In this document: positions 1 through 8,779 of the stretch, piece by piece
How positions within the stretch are numbered: position 1 is the first letter of the stretch
How the letters are laid out: each line of letters opens with the position of its first letter
Source of the DNA: a virus
DNA length: 29,962 nucleotides
Reading direction: 5' to 3' (one strand)
Virus record (IMG/VR): IMGVR_UViG_3300042894_003506
Span: 1-29,962 of that record
Position numbers and translations under genes: made by a program
Notes under the pieces: generated by a model
Seen by the model: the letters and a program-made list of their open reading frames with translations, nothing else
Databases searched by the model: none
Told to the model about the DNA's origin: nothing

Positions 1-1195
1 TTCCTGCATAGGGTAATTTACCCAACGCACCGCTCACTGCACTGCCTGTTACACTGCTCAATGCAGATGTAGCACTGCTTACAGCACCGTTTATTGACGC
101 TGTTATACTGCCTAACCCGCCAGCACCGGACGCCCTGGCCAGCAATCCACCTGCATCTAATCCACCTGCCAGTAATCCTTTGGCCTTGCTTGCGGCAGCA
201 GTCAGTGCAGATGTGTCAAGTGCTTGCGGGCTAAAGTCAGGCAATGATATTTTATCACTGCCAATTAATTTAGCAGTTGCCGCATTTAGTGTAGATCTAT
301 CAATGGTTCCTTTAAATCCGGCGGCCGGAACAATACCAGTCACTGCCGCCGGCAATTTAGTGTCGCTGAAGTTAACTGCAAACTCTCCTTGTTTGGCCAA
401 CGAATCCATTTTAGATGTTAACCCAGATGTTAATTTACTGGCGGCGCCAGTTAATGCTCCGGCGGCACCACCGAGTGCGCCGGATAATGCGCCTGTGGCA
501 CTTTTAATTGCTCCACCAATGTCTCCAGGCAATACATTGGTTACACCCGATAGTGCGCCAGATATTCCTGCTATCGCACCAGTGGCTCCAGATGTAGTTT
601 TAGCCCATTCAACTGCTGTGCCAACTCCATATTTACTGGCATTGGCCAATAGTCCACCAAGTTGTGCTGTTCCGTTGTTGGCCAATGTCGACACGCTGCC
701 TAAGTTACTAGTGATACTACTGGCTGTGCTGCCAAGAGCTCCGGTGACACCTGATAATGCTCCAGACAATGCTCCAACGGCTCCAGAAATCCCGTTTGAC
801 GCAAATGCTGATTCTACTGCAGGAATTTTTCCTGTTGCCAAGTCAACTCCTGCTCCTTTTAACGCATTGGCCAATCCGCCGGTTAAACTAGATAAACTGC
901 CAGAAGCTAGACTACCTAGTTCTTTAGGAACTTCTACTAGACCAGCAGTGGGAGATATCAAACTTTTTCCGGCATTTGCAGCCGCATTGTATAACAAGCC
1001 AGTTGGTGCTTTTAAATCTGTACCAGGAGTTACAATTTCTCCAGTTTTAACCAAGGTGTCAAAACTAGACTTCATTAATCCAAACTGTATTTTATCTTGT
1101 AGTGGAGGATTTTTCAACAAATCTACAACACCGGCAACTCCATCTTTGCCGGTCCATACGCTGGGACTTTTCAATACATCAGTTAATCCAATCAT
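1..1195 (-). CDS. Ala/Gly/Ser-rich virion structural protein, C-terminus beyond window
   Basis: An open frame runs leftwards from ATG at 1195 to the window edge without a stop (about 398 codons seen). The product begins MIGLTDVLKSPSVWTGK, has a compact first 80 residues or so, and then becomes a long low-complexity stretch of Ala, Gly, Ser, Thr and Leu with repeated phrases such as GALSGALSGVTGAL and LSGALGGAAGAL. No signal peptide, Cys motif or catalytic motif is visible. The start overlaps the stop of the preceding gene as ATGA, so translation is probably coupled. As the last visible gene of the baseplate operon, downstream of the gp5-like spike, it is most likely a baseplate or tail-tip component; the exact role is unknown. 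Its N-terminus may be the continuation of the preceding protein (see findings). Confidence 0.8.
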   Translation of the reverse strand, partial: MIGLTDVLKSPSVWTGKDGVAGVVDLLKNPPLQDKIQFGLMKSSFDTLVKTGEIVTPGTDLKAPTGLLYNAAANAGKSLISPTAGLVEVPKELGSLASGSLSSLTGGLANALKGAGVDLATGKIPAVESAFASNGISGAVGALSGALSGVTGALGSTASSITSNLGSVSTLANNGTAQLGGLLANASKYGVGTAVEWAKTTSGATGAIAGISGALSGVTNVLPGDIGGAIKSATGALSGALGGAAGALTGAASKLTSGLTSKMDSLAKQGEFAVNFSDTKLPAAVTGIVPAAGFKGTIDRSTLNAATAKLIGSDKISLPDFSPQALDTSALTAAASKAKGLLAGGLDAGGLLARASGAGGLGSITASINGAVSSATSALSSVTGSAVSGALGKLPYAG

Positions 1196-1722
1196 TGTTG
1201 TTGTCCTAAAAATCTAGCAGTGGTGCCGCATTTTAAATACCCAGCGTCTTCTAACTGTTGCGCACTTAGTCCATACTTGCCAACACCTAGTTCGTCGGTT
1301 ACTACATCAGCAGGTTGACACACACTGGCTGCAACGGCTGCCATCACTGCCTGTACTTGCGATGTTGAAAGAGGGCCAATTCCTTCTGTCACAGTTGATT
1401 GATCCACATAGTCTGCCACTGTGATGCCGTTGTTAATGGGCACATTGGCAAGAACAGGCAACGAAGATATTACGCCACCATTATAAATTGCCAACAACGG
1501 CGTATCTGGAACACCTGCTGTGCCGCGATCAAGACGAGATTGAGTAAATTGTATTAGTGTTGTTTCAATTGGCTGTAACTGGTCGCCTGATCTCAGCCCA
1601 ATAAATGCACCGGCAGCCAACTGTTCAAGATATATTTTTTCTGCTTGCGCTTGTGTAGCACCTGCAGGGCCGTCCAGTGTAAAAAATTGGCCGTTTGGCA
1701 ATGCAAATGTAAACTTAGCCAT
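1192..1722 (-). CDS. Baseplate-operon structural protein, unknown role
   Basis: This 176-residue protein starts MAKFTFALPNGQFFTLDG. I chose ATG at 1722 over a GTG three codons upstream because ATG is the better start and AGGTG lies about 10 bases before it. Residues 1-45 look like a small domain (Phe-rich strand, then a helix with ATQAQAEKIYLEQ). The C-terminus has LSAQQLEDAGYLKCGT, a motif I associate with larger structural proteins of marine T4-like phages. It overlaps gp5 by 8 bases upstream and the next gene as ATGA downstream. It is not a PAAR tip: the length and the lack of the expected His/Cys metal ligands argue against that. A virion role is inferred from position only. Confidence 0.75.
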   Translation of the reverse strand: MAKFTFALPNGQFFTLDGPAGATQAQAEKIYLEQLAAGAFIGLRSGDQLQPIETTLIQFTQSRLDRGTAGVPDTPLLAIYNGGVISSLPVLANVPINNGITVADYVDQSTVTEGIGPLSTSQVQAVMAAVAASVCQPADVVTDELGVGKYGLSAQQLEDAGYLKCGTTARFLGQQQ

Positions 1723-3244
1723 TTGACGCACCTGTTACTGTTCCTGCCCAACCTGATGGCAATGGTGGAGTGTTTGGCGGAGTAGTCGGCTGTCCTTCCT
1801 CCATGGCAACTTCGACTTCTACACCTTGATTGTGGAATGGCCATGGTTCGTGTGTAGGAGCTCGTGTCACAATGCTTTCTAATCCTGTGGCCGATATTTG
1901 CCAACCTGTTGCATTGTTGAATTCAGTGTCGGGCATTATGCGTTTTTCTAATTTAACAGGAGGTTCTACATTTTCAGCCGATCCGCCATTGAGATCAATT
2001 CCACCGGCTCGCAATACCATTGCACCACCTGCGTTCCAAGATCCATTGTTGCTGACCACGGCGAGACTGCCGTCGGCACGTACACCAATACGGGCCTTGC
2101 TGTAAAGAGTCATTTCATTGTTGCTGGCCAAGGTTATTGTTCGTTCACTTTCTAACGTTGTGCCTGTCATACTTTTCATGTTGATTGTGCCGCCGGCAAA
2201 CATGTTGATATCTTTGTCTGCGTGTAGATTAATTGTGCCTTGAGTGCGGACATTAACTGAGTTTGTGGCATACACATCAACTGTGCCTTCTTGTCCAAAT
2301 TCTAACCACGCTTGGCCATTGGCATGTATGATGTAAAAGAAGTTGCCGTCATCACTCATGGTGATTTGATGTCCACCAGCAGTGCGAATTCGCACCAGTT
2401 GATCGTCGCCTTCCAAGTTGCCATCGTCAAGCACAATGCTGTGTCCGCCTTTGCGGCCAATCACGTTGACATCAGCGGCAGCAATCGACCCGGCAGCAAT
2501 ACGTTTTTTAATGTCAGATTCGGTTAGGCCGCCTTGGTATACTGGGCGGCCTGGAGTGCTTACTCCAAACACAGCACTGGGACTTTCTCGCTGACTGGTT
2601 GATCCAATAGGTCCACGTTGTGTATCGCCAAGTGTTCCTTGCTGGAACATTTCTGCGGCTAGAAAACTGTGTACTGGTTTTGGCTGGTTAAAGAACTGTG
2701 GGTTATCATCAATTTTAGAATTGTTTGGATTGATTTCAGTTACCGGCAACACTGTGGCGCCATTGTAATAGCTTTTTTGATCACTGTTTTGCAGGTCAAA
2801 CGCCTTGCTTGATCCAATTGCAGGAACCATATGCGTTATGCCTGCGTTGGGAATACAACCTATGTAATATCCCAGACTTGGGTCGCCGCCAGCAAACACT
2901 ACCAGTACACTGACTCCAACATCAGGTGGAGTGAACCACATGCCGTAACTTTGTGGATTACCGTCAAGGTATCCACCAACGCTGGTGGTGTCGCCTTTTT
3001 TGCCAGGGCTCGGTGGAGTAGATCCATAAAACCCTGGACAATAACTCACTGTACGCCATAGTGTTTTATCTTCTGGGTCTGGTCCAGCAAACTGCTCAAT
3101 GTAGACTTGTAGTCGACCTTGTCTAGTAGGATCAACATTATTTTTTACTACGCCAACAAATGGTCCAAAGTCTGCTGGCGTGCCGCCACGATCAAGTTTG
3201 TAGTTTTGGGCAGTGCCACCATTTCTAATAATATTATCTGACAT
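1715..3244 (-). CDS. 5: gp5-like baseplate central spike protein, no lysozyme domain
   Basis: 509 residues. The N-terminal ~150 residues (FGPFVGVVKNNVDPTRQGRL, then GPDPEDKTLWRTVSYCPGFYG and PPDVGVSVLVVFAGGDP) match the OB-fold domain of the gp5/VgrG family. Residues from about 265 onward (GGHSIVLDDG, RIRTAGGHQITMSDDGN, then short alternating strands such as INLHADKDINMFAGGTINM) are the needle-like beta-helix that forms the membrane-puncturing trimer. T4 gp5 has a lysozyme domain between these parts; here that place is a Pro/Gln/Ser-rich linker with no lysozyme motif, so this is a structural spike rather than a tail lysozyme. Its ATG overlaps the stop of the upstream hub-like gene by one base (TAATG). 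The product should sit at the tail tip under the hub. Confidence 0.9.
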   Translation of the reverse strand: MSDNIIRNGGTAQNYKLDRGGTPADFGPFVGVVKNNVDPTRQGRLQVYIEQFAGPDPEDKTLWRTVSYCPGFYGSTPPSPGKKGDTTSVGGYLDGNPQSYGMWFTPPDVGVSVLVVFAGGDPSLGYYIGCIPNAGITHMVPAIGSSKAFDLQNSDQKSYYNGATVLPVTEINPNNSKIDDNPQFFNQPKPVHSFLAAEMFQQGTLGDTQRGPIGSTSQRESPSAVFGVSTPGRPVYQGGLTESDIKKRIAAGSIAAADVNVIGRKGGHSIVLDDGNLEGDDQLVRIRTAGGHQITMSDDGNFFYIIHANGQAWLEFGQEGTVDVYATNSVNVRTQGTINLHADKDINMFAGGTINMKSMTGTTLESERTITLASNNEMTLYSKARIGVRADGSLAVVSNNGSWNAGGAMVLRAGGIDLNGGSAENVEPPVKLEKRIMPDTEFNNATGWQISATGLESIVTRAPTHEPWPFHNQGVEVEVAMEEGQPTTPPNTPPLPSGWAGTVTGASNG

Positions 3245-4926
3245 TATGTTTCTCTATTAATTTGTTGGATTGGAGCAGTCCCGGCTGGCCCAATGCTTTG
3301 TTGTGCTACAATCAGTGCCTCTTCTGGTGTTGCACCTGCGGCCAGTGCATTTTGATACGCGGCAGTTGATTCAAGTGATGTTGTGTTGGCACCTAGACTT
3401 TGTTGTGATACAACCGCTGCCTCTTCTGGTGTTGCACCTGCAGCCAGTGCATTTTGATACGCAGTAGTTGACTCAACCTGCTCTGGTGTTGGGTTAACTG
3501 TTTGTGGAGGATTGGTTAATGTTTCAGTTGGAGTATTAGCAAGAACTGTGGCAGCGTAATTACGTTCTGCTTGTTCTGCTTGATCAGGCAGTGCTGGTGT
3601 GGCGATTGCATTTTCCAATGCTGCCGGACGAACCCCAGGATCAAACACACTTTCGGCCACATCGGCTCGTTCTACTTTTGCTGCCGCTGTTGCGGCTTTG
3701 GCAGCACCGGCTGGATCTAATAGATCAATGAACACGCCTTTGAGATTTTGTTCAAATTTACCTCTGCTGAATTTGCTAACACAGTGTGATGCTTTGTATG
3801 TATAAATGGCCTGTGGTGCGCTAGAAACATTGGGGTTTGCCAATCCAGTGCCTGTCAAATCATAATCTACACCTGGATTCCATTGTAGGTCAAAAATAAT
3901 TTCTTGAGCGTCAAAGTTAATTGAGCCGTCAGCATTGAACGGATTAAAATTATAATTTGTTGAACTGATTCCTGTGGCAGCTTCGCCCTGTTGTAGCCAG
4001 GCCGGATCGCCAACAATAGTTAACTCACAGTTGGCAATGTCTGTTTTGCTGTACAGGTAATCAGCGGCTGATGCACCCACTGCGTTGGCCTGACCTTCAG
4101 CACCTTGATTACTGCTGCCAGCCACTGCTGCCTGAAATTCTCGTGGTGGTGATTCTCTGTTGTTTTGTATCCTGGTATCTGTTAAGATTTTTGGATTGGT
4201 GAAAGTTGTAGCATATAACTTATTAAACTTTTGTTCAAATTTAAGAACCTGTGTGTTCTGTCCAGTGAACCAGTATTTGTAACTTTTGTGGCGTCCACGG
4301 ATTTTGCTTTTGGGAAAATATTCACTTTGCATACTGTTTATGGGATATGCAGAAATTACATAGGTGATATCATAAGCGAAATCATTGCGCTTGGTATCAA
4401 ACGGAGTTATTGGTGTGGTTCGCACGGAAATTTTATACCACACCAGGTCACCCAGGGGTTTTTGAGGTTTTACTTCAGTAGTGACTTCATCGTTGATATA
4501 CGCTGCCTGATCAGCAATGTACGTGCTGTTTTTTAATATTTCATTGAGGATAACCACAACTGGTGTGCCAGCACGAAAGTCAAATGTTCTAACATCGTAA
4601 TCAGCAGAGTTGCTTGCAGGGTTCACTTTGTCTGCAGGATTTTTTGCCTGTTGCATTGGAACTTTGGCTTTGTTGGGCTTTCCACCTTTGGTAACACGGG
4701 CGTCGCCAAGTGCAGCTGGGGCAAATTCTACGCTATACTTGTTCGCTACTTCCCACACACCTTTTTTTACCAACTCGGCTTCTGTGTTGTTTAGTGCTTC
4801 TATTAGGCCAACTGCAATATTTTTGCTGACGCTAGGAGCCGCGTTGGCCTTGGGCGGTGCTGCCGCGGCTGGAGTGCTGGCATCTATGGCATTATCAATA
4901 CTTCGTACGCTTGCTTGTGTTGCCAT
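3244..4926 (-). CDS. Baseplate hub-like structural protein with C-terminal repeats
   Basis: 560 residues in three parts: an Ala/Pro-rich head (1-55), a folded core of about 340 residues (NKYSVEFAPAALGDARV, GTPVVVILNEILKNSTYI, VWYKISVRTTPITPFDTKRN, AYDITYVISAYPINSM, ending SKFSRGKFEQNLKGVFIDLLD), and an Ala/Thr/Glu-rich tail. The tail holds two copies of a 34-residue unit containing AYQNALAAGATPEEA. The gene lies directly before the gp5-like spike, which in T4 is the partner of hub protein gp27, and the core is rich in beta strands as hub domains are. I infer a gp27-type hub role from position and domain style and have not recognised a conserved gp27 motif. It starts one base after the upstream stop. 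Confidence 0.75.
   Translation of the reverse strand: MATQASVRSIDNAIDASTPAAAAPPKANAAPSVSKNIAVGLIEALNNTEAELVKKGVWEVANKYSVEFAPAALGDARVTKGGKPNKAKVPMQQAKNPADKVNPASNSADYDVRTFDFRAGTPVVVILNEILKNSTYIADQAAYINDEVTTEVKPQKPLGDLVWYKISVRTTPITPFDTKRNDFAYDITYVISAYPINSMQSEYFPKSKIRGRHKSYKYWFTGQNTQVLKFEQKFNKLYATTFTNPKILTDTRIQNNRESPPREFQAAVAGSSNQGAEGQANAVGASAADYLYSKTDIANCELTIVGDPAWLQQGEAATGISSTNYNFNPFNADGSINFDAQEIIFDLQWNPGVDYDLTGTGLANPNVSSAPQAIYTYKASHCVSKFSRGKFEQNLKGVFIDLLDPAGAAKAATAAAKVERADVAESVFDPGVRPAALENAIATPALPDQAEQAERNYAATVLANTPTETLTNPPQTVNPTPEQVESTTAYQNALAAGATPEEAAVVSQQSLGANTTSLESTAAYQNALAAGATPEEALIVAQQSIGPAGTAPIQQINRET
3317..3462 (-). repeat. Two-copy 34-codon tandem repeat
   Basis: Bases 3317-3360 and 3419-3462 are identical except for one position, with a period of 102 bases. 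In the protein this gives two copies of a unit containing AYQNALAAGATPEEA followed by VVSQQS or IVAQQS. The near identity of the DNA suggests a recent duplication. Confidence 0.9.
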
Positions 4927-4927
4927 G

Positions 4928-6388
4928 TTATGCTCCTACGTAATCGCCAAGAGTTCCAGCACCTACATCTTGACCAGCCTCGCCAGTGATCACCAGAGTC
5001 TGAGGTGTTGTGGTTGATGCGGCAGCTGGGGCGGCTGGCTTGGCAGGCGTTGGAGTTGGTTTTCTTCCGTCGGCTGGTGATACTTCGGCCACTACAACTC
5101 CTTTGGTTAATAAATCTTTTACAGTGGCACCTGAAATTTCAATATTTGATTTGATCACGCCTAAGTTTGTTCCAAATCCCACTGTGTATGGAACAGCAAC
5201 TCCTTTAACGTGATACTCAATCAACTTGTTAGACACTGTAAAGTCAATGTCAGCCAACTTGAACGGTATGATTTTTTCAACAACAGCATTTTTGTTGTCA
5301 GAGTCGCTGGCTTGAACAATTTTTCCATTTTCGTCGTAGCCGTAAAATCGTATGACCAGTGCATATATTGCGGCCGAATATGGTATCTTGGAATCTTTGT
5401 ATGCGCCCTTCACTGCTTTCCAGAGATTGTCAATCAGTGTTATGGCTGCAGTTTCAGTCACTGTAAAACTCAGTTCTGCGGCATTGTGTGCGCTGTTGCT
5501 TCCTTTGCCAGTGATAACACTTTTTATTTCCAAGTTATCAAAATAGTAATCTAGGCCAAAGAATGGGTTGCGACCAGCAGACTGCGAAACTCCGGCCACT
5601 GCGCCGCCGGTTGTTAATTCAGGTTGTACTCCTTCAACAGTTGACGGTGCACCTCCACTTTGAATCAATAAATTATATTGACTTATTGTTATTTTACTGG
5701 TTTTTTGCAAAGCAGTGTATTGTTCAGGTGTCAGTAGATACCACCCAATGTTGTAGGTATAACTGGCGTATTGATCCAATACATTATCTCTTGGGGCAAA
5801 TGCTGATTGGTTGGCCTGTGTGGCCGCTATAATTTGTTTGGTGTTTGCCGCGGTTGATCCATCTTCGCCCTTGGCGCCCACACCCGGTGCTCCGCCTGGC
5901 CGTCCTTCAGTCTCGTTACCGGTGTTGGCTGGCGGAACACTCTGTGTTTCTGTTAGAGTCTTTACAGGAGGGTTGGTTCCTGTTTCTGTATTCTGTGCCA
6001 AGGTGGCAGCTTCAGTAGTTGTGAGTCGTCCGGCACTGGCCGGAGCCGGTGCAGGATTCTGTGTAGCACCAGCGGCACTGTTGGCAACATCAGTGGCCGC
6101 AGATGTTGTTGGCGATGTGGTTGCTTCTTTTTCAGCGGCTTCAGCAGCCACGGCAGCATCAAGTTCTTTTTTTAATGCAGTAAGTTTTTGATTTTCTGCG
6201 TTAAACGCCAGTCTGGCCGCTTCTACTGCGCCAACTTGACCCAATGCCACTCGTTCGGCTTCTGTGCCATTTTGATAGGCAGCAGATTGTGCAACGGCTG
6301 CTTGAGCAGCAGTGAGTTCTCGCCGCAATGCCAGCACTATCTGATATTGTGCTTCCCAACGTGCATCTAATTCTGCTACTGTTGCCAT
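4928..6388 (-). CDS. Baseplate hub-associated structural protein with coiled-coil head
   Basis: 486 residues. Residues 1-90 are a charged Ala-rich coiled coil (MATVAELDARWEAQYQIVLA, later LTALKKELDAAVAAEAAEKE). Residues 90-195 are a Pro/Thr/Ala linker. The folded core starts near 200 with DQYASYTYNIGWYLLTPEQY and continues through RNPFFGLDYYFDNLEIKSVI, FTVTETAAITLIDNLW and VEKIIPFKLADIDFTV to about 425, followed by a Pro/Ala tail. No catalytic motif is visible. It is translated just before the other hub-like protein and four bases after gp53, and the two hub-like proteins together occupy the place of gp27 in the baseplate operon. Function is inferred from that context. Confidence 0.75.
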   Translation of the reverse strand: MATVAELDARWEAQYQIVLALRRELTAAQAAVAQSAAYQNGTEAERVALGQVGAVEAARLAFNAENQKLTALKKELDAAVAAEAAEKEATTSPTTSAATDVANSAAGATQNPAPAPASAGRLTTTEAATLAQNTETGTNPPVKTLTETQSVPPANTGNETEGRPGGAPGVGAKGEDGSTAANTKQIIAATQANQSAFAPRDNVLDQYASYTYNIGWYLLTPEQYTALQKTSKITISQYNLLIQSGGAPSTVEGVQPELTTGGAVAGVSQSAGRNPFFGLDYYFDNLEIKSVITGKGSNSAHNAAELSFTVTETAAITLIDNLWKAVKGAYKDSKIPYSAAIYALVIRFYGYDENGKIVQASDSDNKNAVVEKIIPFKLADIDFTVSNKLIEYHVKGVAVPYTVGFGTNLGVIKSNIEISGATVKDLLTKGVVVAEVSPADGRKPTPTPAKPAAPAAASTTTPQTLVITGEAGQDVGAGTLGDYVGA

Positions 6389-6391
6389 CGT

Positions 6392-6691
6392 TTAAAACCC
6401 CAGTACTGAACGCAGTGTGCTCAACTTGGGCACGTAGATAAACGTATTGATTTTAAAATCCAAAGGTGGTTTTGTCAGTGTGTTGGGATTGCGTTGATAA
6501 AACACCCACCACAGTCCGCCATTGTCGTACAGGTCAAATGCCAACAGGTCTGGACGATACTGATATGTTTGATTGATTGTGAATGGCAAGTCATCGCTCT
6601 GGCTGGGTATTGGTCTATTGACCATGGCATCCAAAAAGAACTGACTGTATCCTGTGGTATAGTACGGACTGGTTGCATTATAAGTTGCCAT
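6392..6691 (-). CDS. 53: gp53-like baseplate wedge protein
   Basis: 99 residues. The core reads NQTYQYRPDLLAFDLYDNGG, LWWVFYQRNPNTLTKPPLDF and INTFIYVPKLSTLRSVLGF. This is the short, LysM-related pattern of the gp53/P2 gpX-type baseplate wedge family: Tyr-rich start, A-x-x-L-Y, L-W-W-V, R-N-P, then a hydrophobic strand ending in a Pro. T4 gp53 is about twice as long, so this is the minimal form common in marine relatives. Its ATG overlaps the preceding stop by one base and is preceded by a strong AGGAGG about 10 bases upstream, so it is well translated. In T4, gp53 joins neighbouring wedges around the hub. Confidence 0.85.
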   Translation of the reverse strand: MATYNATSPYYTTGYSQFFLDAMVNRPIPSQSDDLPFTINQTYQYRPDLLAFDLYDNGGLWWVFYQRNPNTLTKPPLDFKINTFIYVPKLSTLRSVLGF

Positions 6692-8694
6692 TACCAGAAT
6701 CCTCCTTTGAGTAGGTCACCATTGGCATATTGTCTTAGGCTGAACTGCTGGCTTTGTTGCTTGCGGCTTTGAACCGGCAGCAGTGATATGGCTATGGTCA
6801 TTTTGGTCGGCACATAGGTTGGAGTATTTTGACCAAATGATGCAGGCGCAGGTGGTTTGCTCATTCCGCCTTTGGGTAATCCGGCATTGGCCAAGCGATT
6901 GATGGCTCCACCTAAGACATTTCCTAGTATGCCGCCACCAAAGGTTGTACCTGGACCTGTGGGATTGCCACTTTGACGTTTGTTAAGCATGTTACTGTTG
7001 TTGACGTTGGGACTTCGAGCACGTATATAGTCCACATCCACAGGCAGGTCGTAAGTAAACGACTGCACCACACAGGGATGCTCATTGAATTGAAATTCAC
7101 CCAGGCCGGTGAGATACACCAGGGGCGGCGGTGTGCCACGTTGAGGATCTTGACCATAGAACATTTTTGTCACTGATTTGAAAAAGTGTATCACTGCCAA
7201 CAAGTACTCAGCTTCCACTGTGCTTTGTGCTGTAAATGGGCAACTCAGTGTAACGGGCTCAACTGAACTGCTTTGATAGTAGTAGCCTTTGTAGTTTGAA
7301 TGTGTGAGGTCATAACTTGAATAGGTGGCTTTGTACGAAGTGCTAATAGTGGGTGTATAAGGAAATATTATCCCTGTTCCTTTTAAAGGATTTAATATTC
7401 CAGGTTCAGGGGCGTTGTACAAATAATCAGCACCGGGTGCCAGTCTTAGTTTCACACGCCAATCACCGTTGTTGGGATTTCTGCGCTGGTTAGCAATGGT
7501 ATTCTGTGCCCGTGCCTTGTCCAAGGTGCCTTGTTTTATGGCAGCATTGAGATTGTCACGTTCGGCTTCTTCATCGGGGTTGGCGGCAAAATCTGGGGAA
7601 GGAGTTGCCGCTGGCAACGGGTCTGGTGCAAAAATTGCCGCACCTTCTGCTTCACGTATCTGTGCCAGTTCAGCTTCGTTGGCTGCATCTATTGCTTCAT
7701 CACCTGAGCCCAACACAGGATTAGGTGCAAAAATTGCCGCACCTTCTGCTTCACGCAGTTGTGCTAACTCGGCTTCGTTAGCTGCATCTATTGCTTCGTC
7801 ACCTGACACTGGTGCTGGTGCAAATGCGCGGCCTTCTTGTTCGGCCAAGGCCGCTGCCTGTGCATCTTCTGTGGCTTGCAGTGCTTCATCTCCAACTGCA
7901 ACTGGAGCTGTCTGAACATTAGAGGCGCCAACTGTGACTCCCAGGGCTGTGTCAGTTTGTTGATTTATAACAGGGTCTGATCCACCTGGCGACTGCACAG
8001 CAGTATCTACTGCGGTAGTTCCTGAGGTGGTTGTGGTAGTTGTAGTGGTTGTGTTTGGAACTGTGGTGACTGTGGGTGTGCCGGGTGCTTCGGCATTTTC
8101 TTGTTTGCGTACAAGAGCTTCCTTTTCGGCCTTCAGGGCGGCAAGTTTTTCTGTTCGTTGTTGGTTTTCTTCAGGACTGAGAGGCGGATTACCTGCTTTT
8201 TTTCTAGCAAAGTCGCTGGGATTGTCTCGGGTAAATTGTTCAAGTTCAGCTTGTTTGGCATTAATGGCTGGCTGCAATGATCGGCTTGCAGGAGTAGGTT
8301 GCGGAGCACCGGAAACGGTATTGGTAGAACCACCACCGCTCACAGTTTCTGTACTGTCAGTGGTGTAGTTGATTGGGGTTACTTTGCTTGGTGGATTTTT
8401 GGCTTCTAGAGCATAATCAACCTGTTCAAAATTAGCCGGTGATTGCAAGCCTTGGTTAAATCTAGCACTTTCAGCAGTTTCGGCCGCAGTTGGTGCTACA
8501 AAATCAACACCAGCCACTTTGCCGGCGCCGGCTACAGCGGCTCCCATTTGGCCGTTATCGCCAACAGCATAGGTGCCGAAGGGAGCGTCAGTGATTCCTG
8601 CTTGGGCGGCAGCGGCATCTTCACTCGCGCCTCCCTGACGGAGTTGATTAAACAGTGCTGCCTTTTTTGGATCGTAACCTGGGGTAGTTGCCAT
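6691..8694 (-). CDS. Baseplate tube-end protein (gp48/gp54-like C-terminal domain) with long repeat linker
   Basis: 667 residues. Residues 1-400 are low complexity: QLRQGGASEDAAAAQAGI near the start, a Thr run (about 217-225), and three repeats around SGDEAIDAANEAELAQLREA. The folded domain begins near 405 (NNGDWRVKLRLAPGADYLYN) and includes IIFPYTPTISTSYKATYSSY, THSNYKGYYYQSSSVEPVTL, EAEYLLAVIHFFKSVTKMFY, PPPLVYLTGLGEF and SFTYDLPVDVDYIRARSP. This strand pattern, with its F-x-K-S-x-T-K-M-F-Y helix and D-V-D-Y-I end, matches the tail-tube-like domain of T4 gp48/gp54, which nucleates the tube on the baseplate. I cannot tell gp48 from gp54. First gene of the operon; AGGA lies about 8 bases before ATG, downstream of a late-type promoter. 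Confidence 0.8.
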   Translation of the reverse strand: MATTPGYDPKKAALFNQLRQGGASEDAAAAQAGITDAPFGTYAVGDNGQMGAAVAGAGKVAGVDFVAPTAAETAESARFNQGLQSPANFEQVDYALEAKNPPSKVTPINYTTDSTETVSGGGSTNTVSGAPQPTPASRSLQPAINAKQAELEQFTRDNPSDFARKKAGNPPLSPEENQQRTEKLAALKAEKEALVRKQENAEAPGTPTVTTVPNTTTTTTTTTSGTTAVDTAVQSPGGSDPVINQQTDTALGVTVGASNVQTAPVAVGDEALQATEDAQAAALAEQEGRAFAPAPVSGDEAIDAANEAELAQLREAEGAAIFAPNPVLGSGDEAIDAANEAELAQIREAEGAAIFAPDPLPAATPSPDFAANPDEEAERDNLNAAIKQGTLDKARAQNTIANQRRNPNNGDWRVKLRLAPGADYLYNAPEPGILNPLKGTGIIFPYTPTISTSYKATYSSYDLTHSNYKGYYYQSSSVEPVTLSCPFTAQSTVEAEYLLAVIHFFKSVTKMFYGQDPQRGTPPPLVYLTGLGEFQFNEHPCVVQSFTYDLPVDVDYIRARSPNVNNSNMLNKRQSGNPTGPGTTFGGGILGNVLGGAINRLANAGLPKGGMSKPPAPASFGQNTPTYVPTKMTIAISLLPVQSRKQQSQQFSLRQYANGDLLKGGFW
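7625..7806 (-). repeat. 33-codon tandem repeat in tube-end protein
   Basis: Bases 7625-7707 and 7724-7806 are near copies with a period of 99 bases. The encoded unit contains SGDEAIDAANEAELAQ and EGAAIFAP. A third, diverged copy lies just N-terminal in the protein (GDEALQATEDAQAAALAEQE). The units are acidic and helical in character. Confidence 0.9.
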
Positions 8695-8711
8695 ATCTTT
8701 TTCCTATACAA

Positions 8712-8717
8712 TATTTA
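8712..8717 (-). promoter_or_regulatory. T4-type late promoter for the baseplate operon
   Basis: On the minus strand GATAAATATTG contains TAAATA at 8717-8712. This matches the core of the T4 late box TATAAATA recognised by gp55 polymerase. By T4 spacing, transcription would start near 8706, leaving a leader of about a dozen bases with AGGA before ATG 8694. Inferred from motif and position. Confidence 0.65.
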
Positions 8718-8751
8718 TCGCAGAAATAAACTGGCCACATAATGATAAAGG

Positions 8752-8779
8752 TTGACAACGCAGTAAAAAGTGTTATAAT
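8752..8779 (+). promoter_or_regulatory. Consensus sigma-70 promoter for gene 55
   Basis: TTGACA at 8752-8757 and TATAAT at 8774-8779 are both perfect consensus hexamers, separated by 16 bases. Transcription would begin near 8786, giving a leader of about 20 bases that carries GAGGAG at 8791-8796 before the GTG start at 8806. This would let host polymerase make gp55 before any late transcription. Confidence 0.85.

Noticed and set aside
180-1217. Long plus-strand open frame of 345 codons
   Set aside because: It mirrors the Ala/Gly-rich minus-strand gene at 1-1195, is Pro/Ala/Leu-rich as such shadows are, has no ribosome site, and opposes an operon with continuous overlaps.
1715-3244. Tail lysozyme activity for the gp5-like protein
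   Set aside because: The OB and beta-helix parts are present but no lysozyme catalytic segment lies between them.
7469-8368. Plus-strand open frames over the repeat part of the tube-end gene
   Set aside because: Low-complexity mirror of the minus-strand repeats with no start signal.
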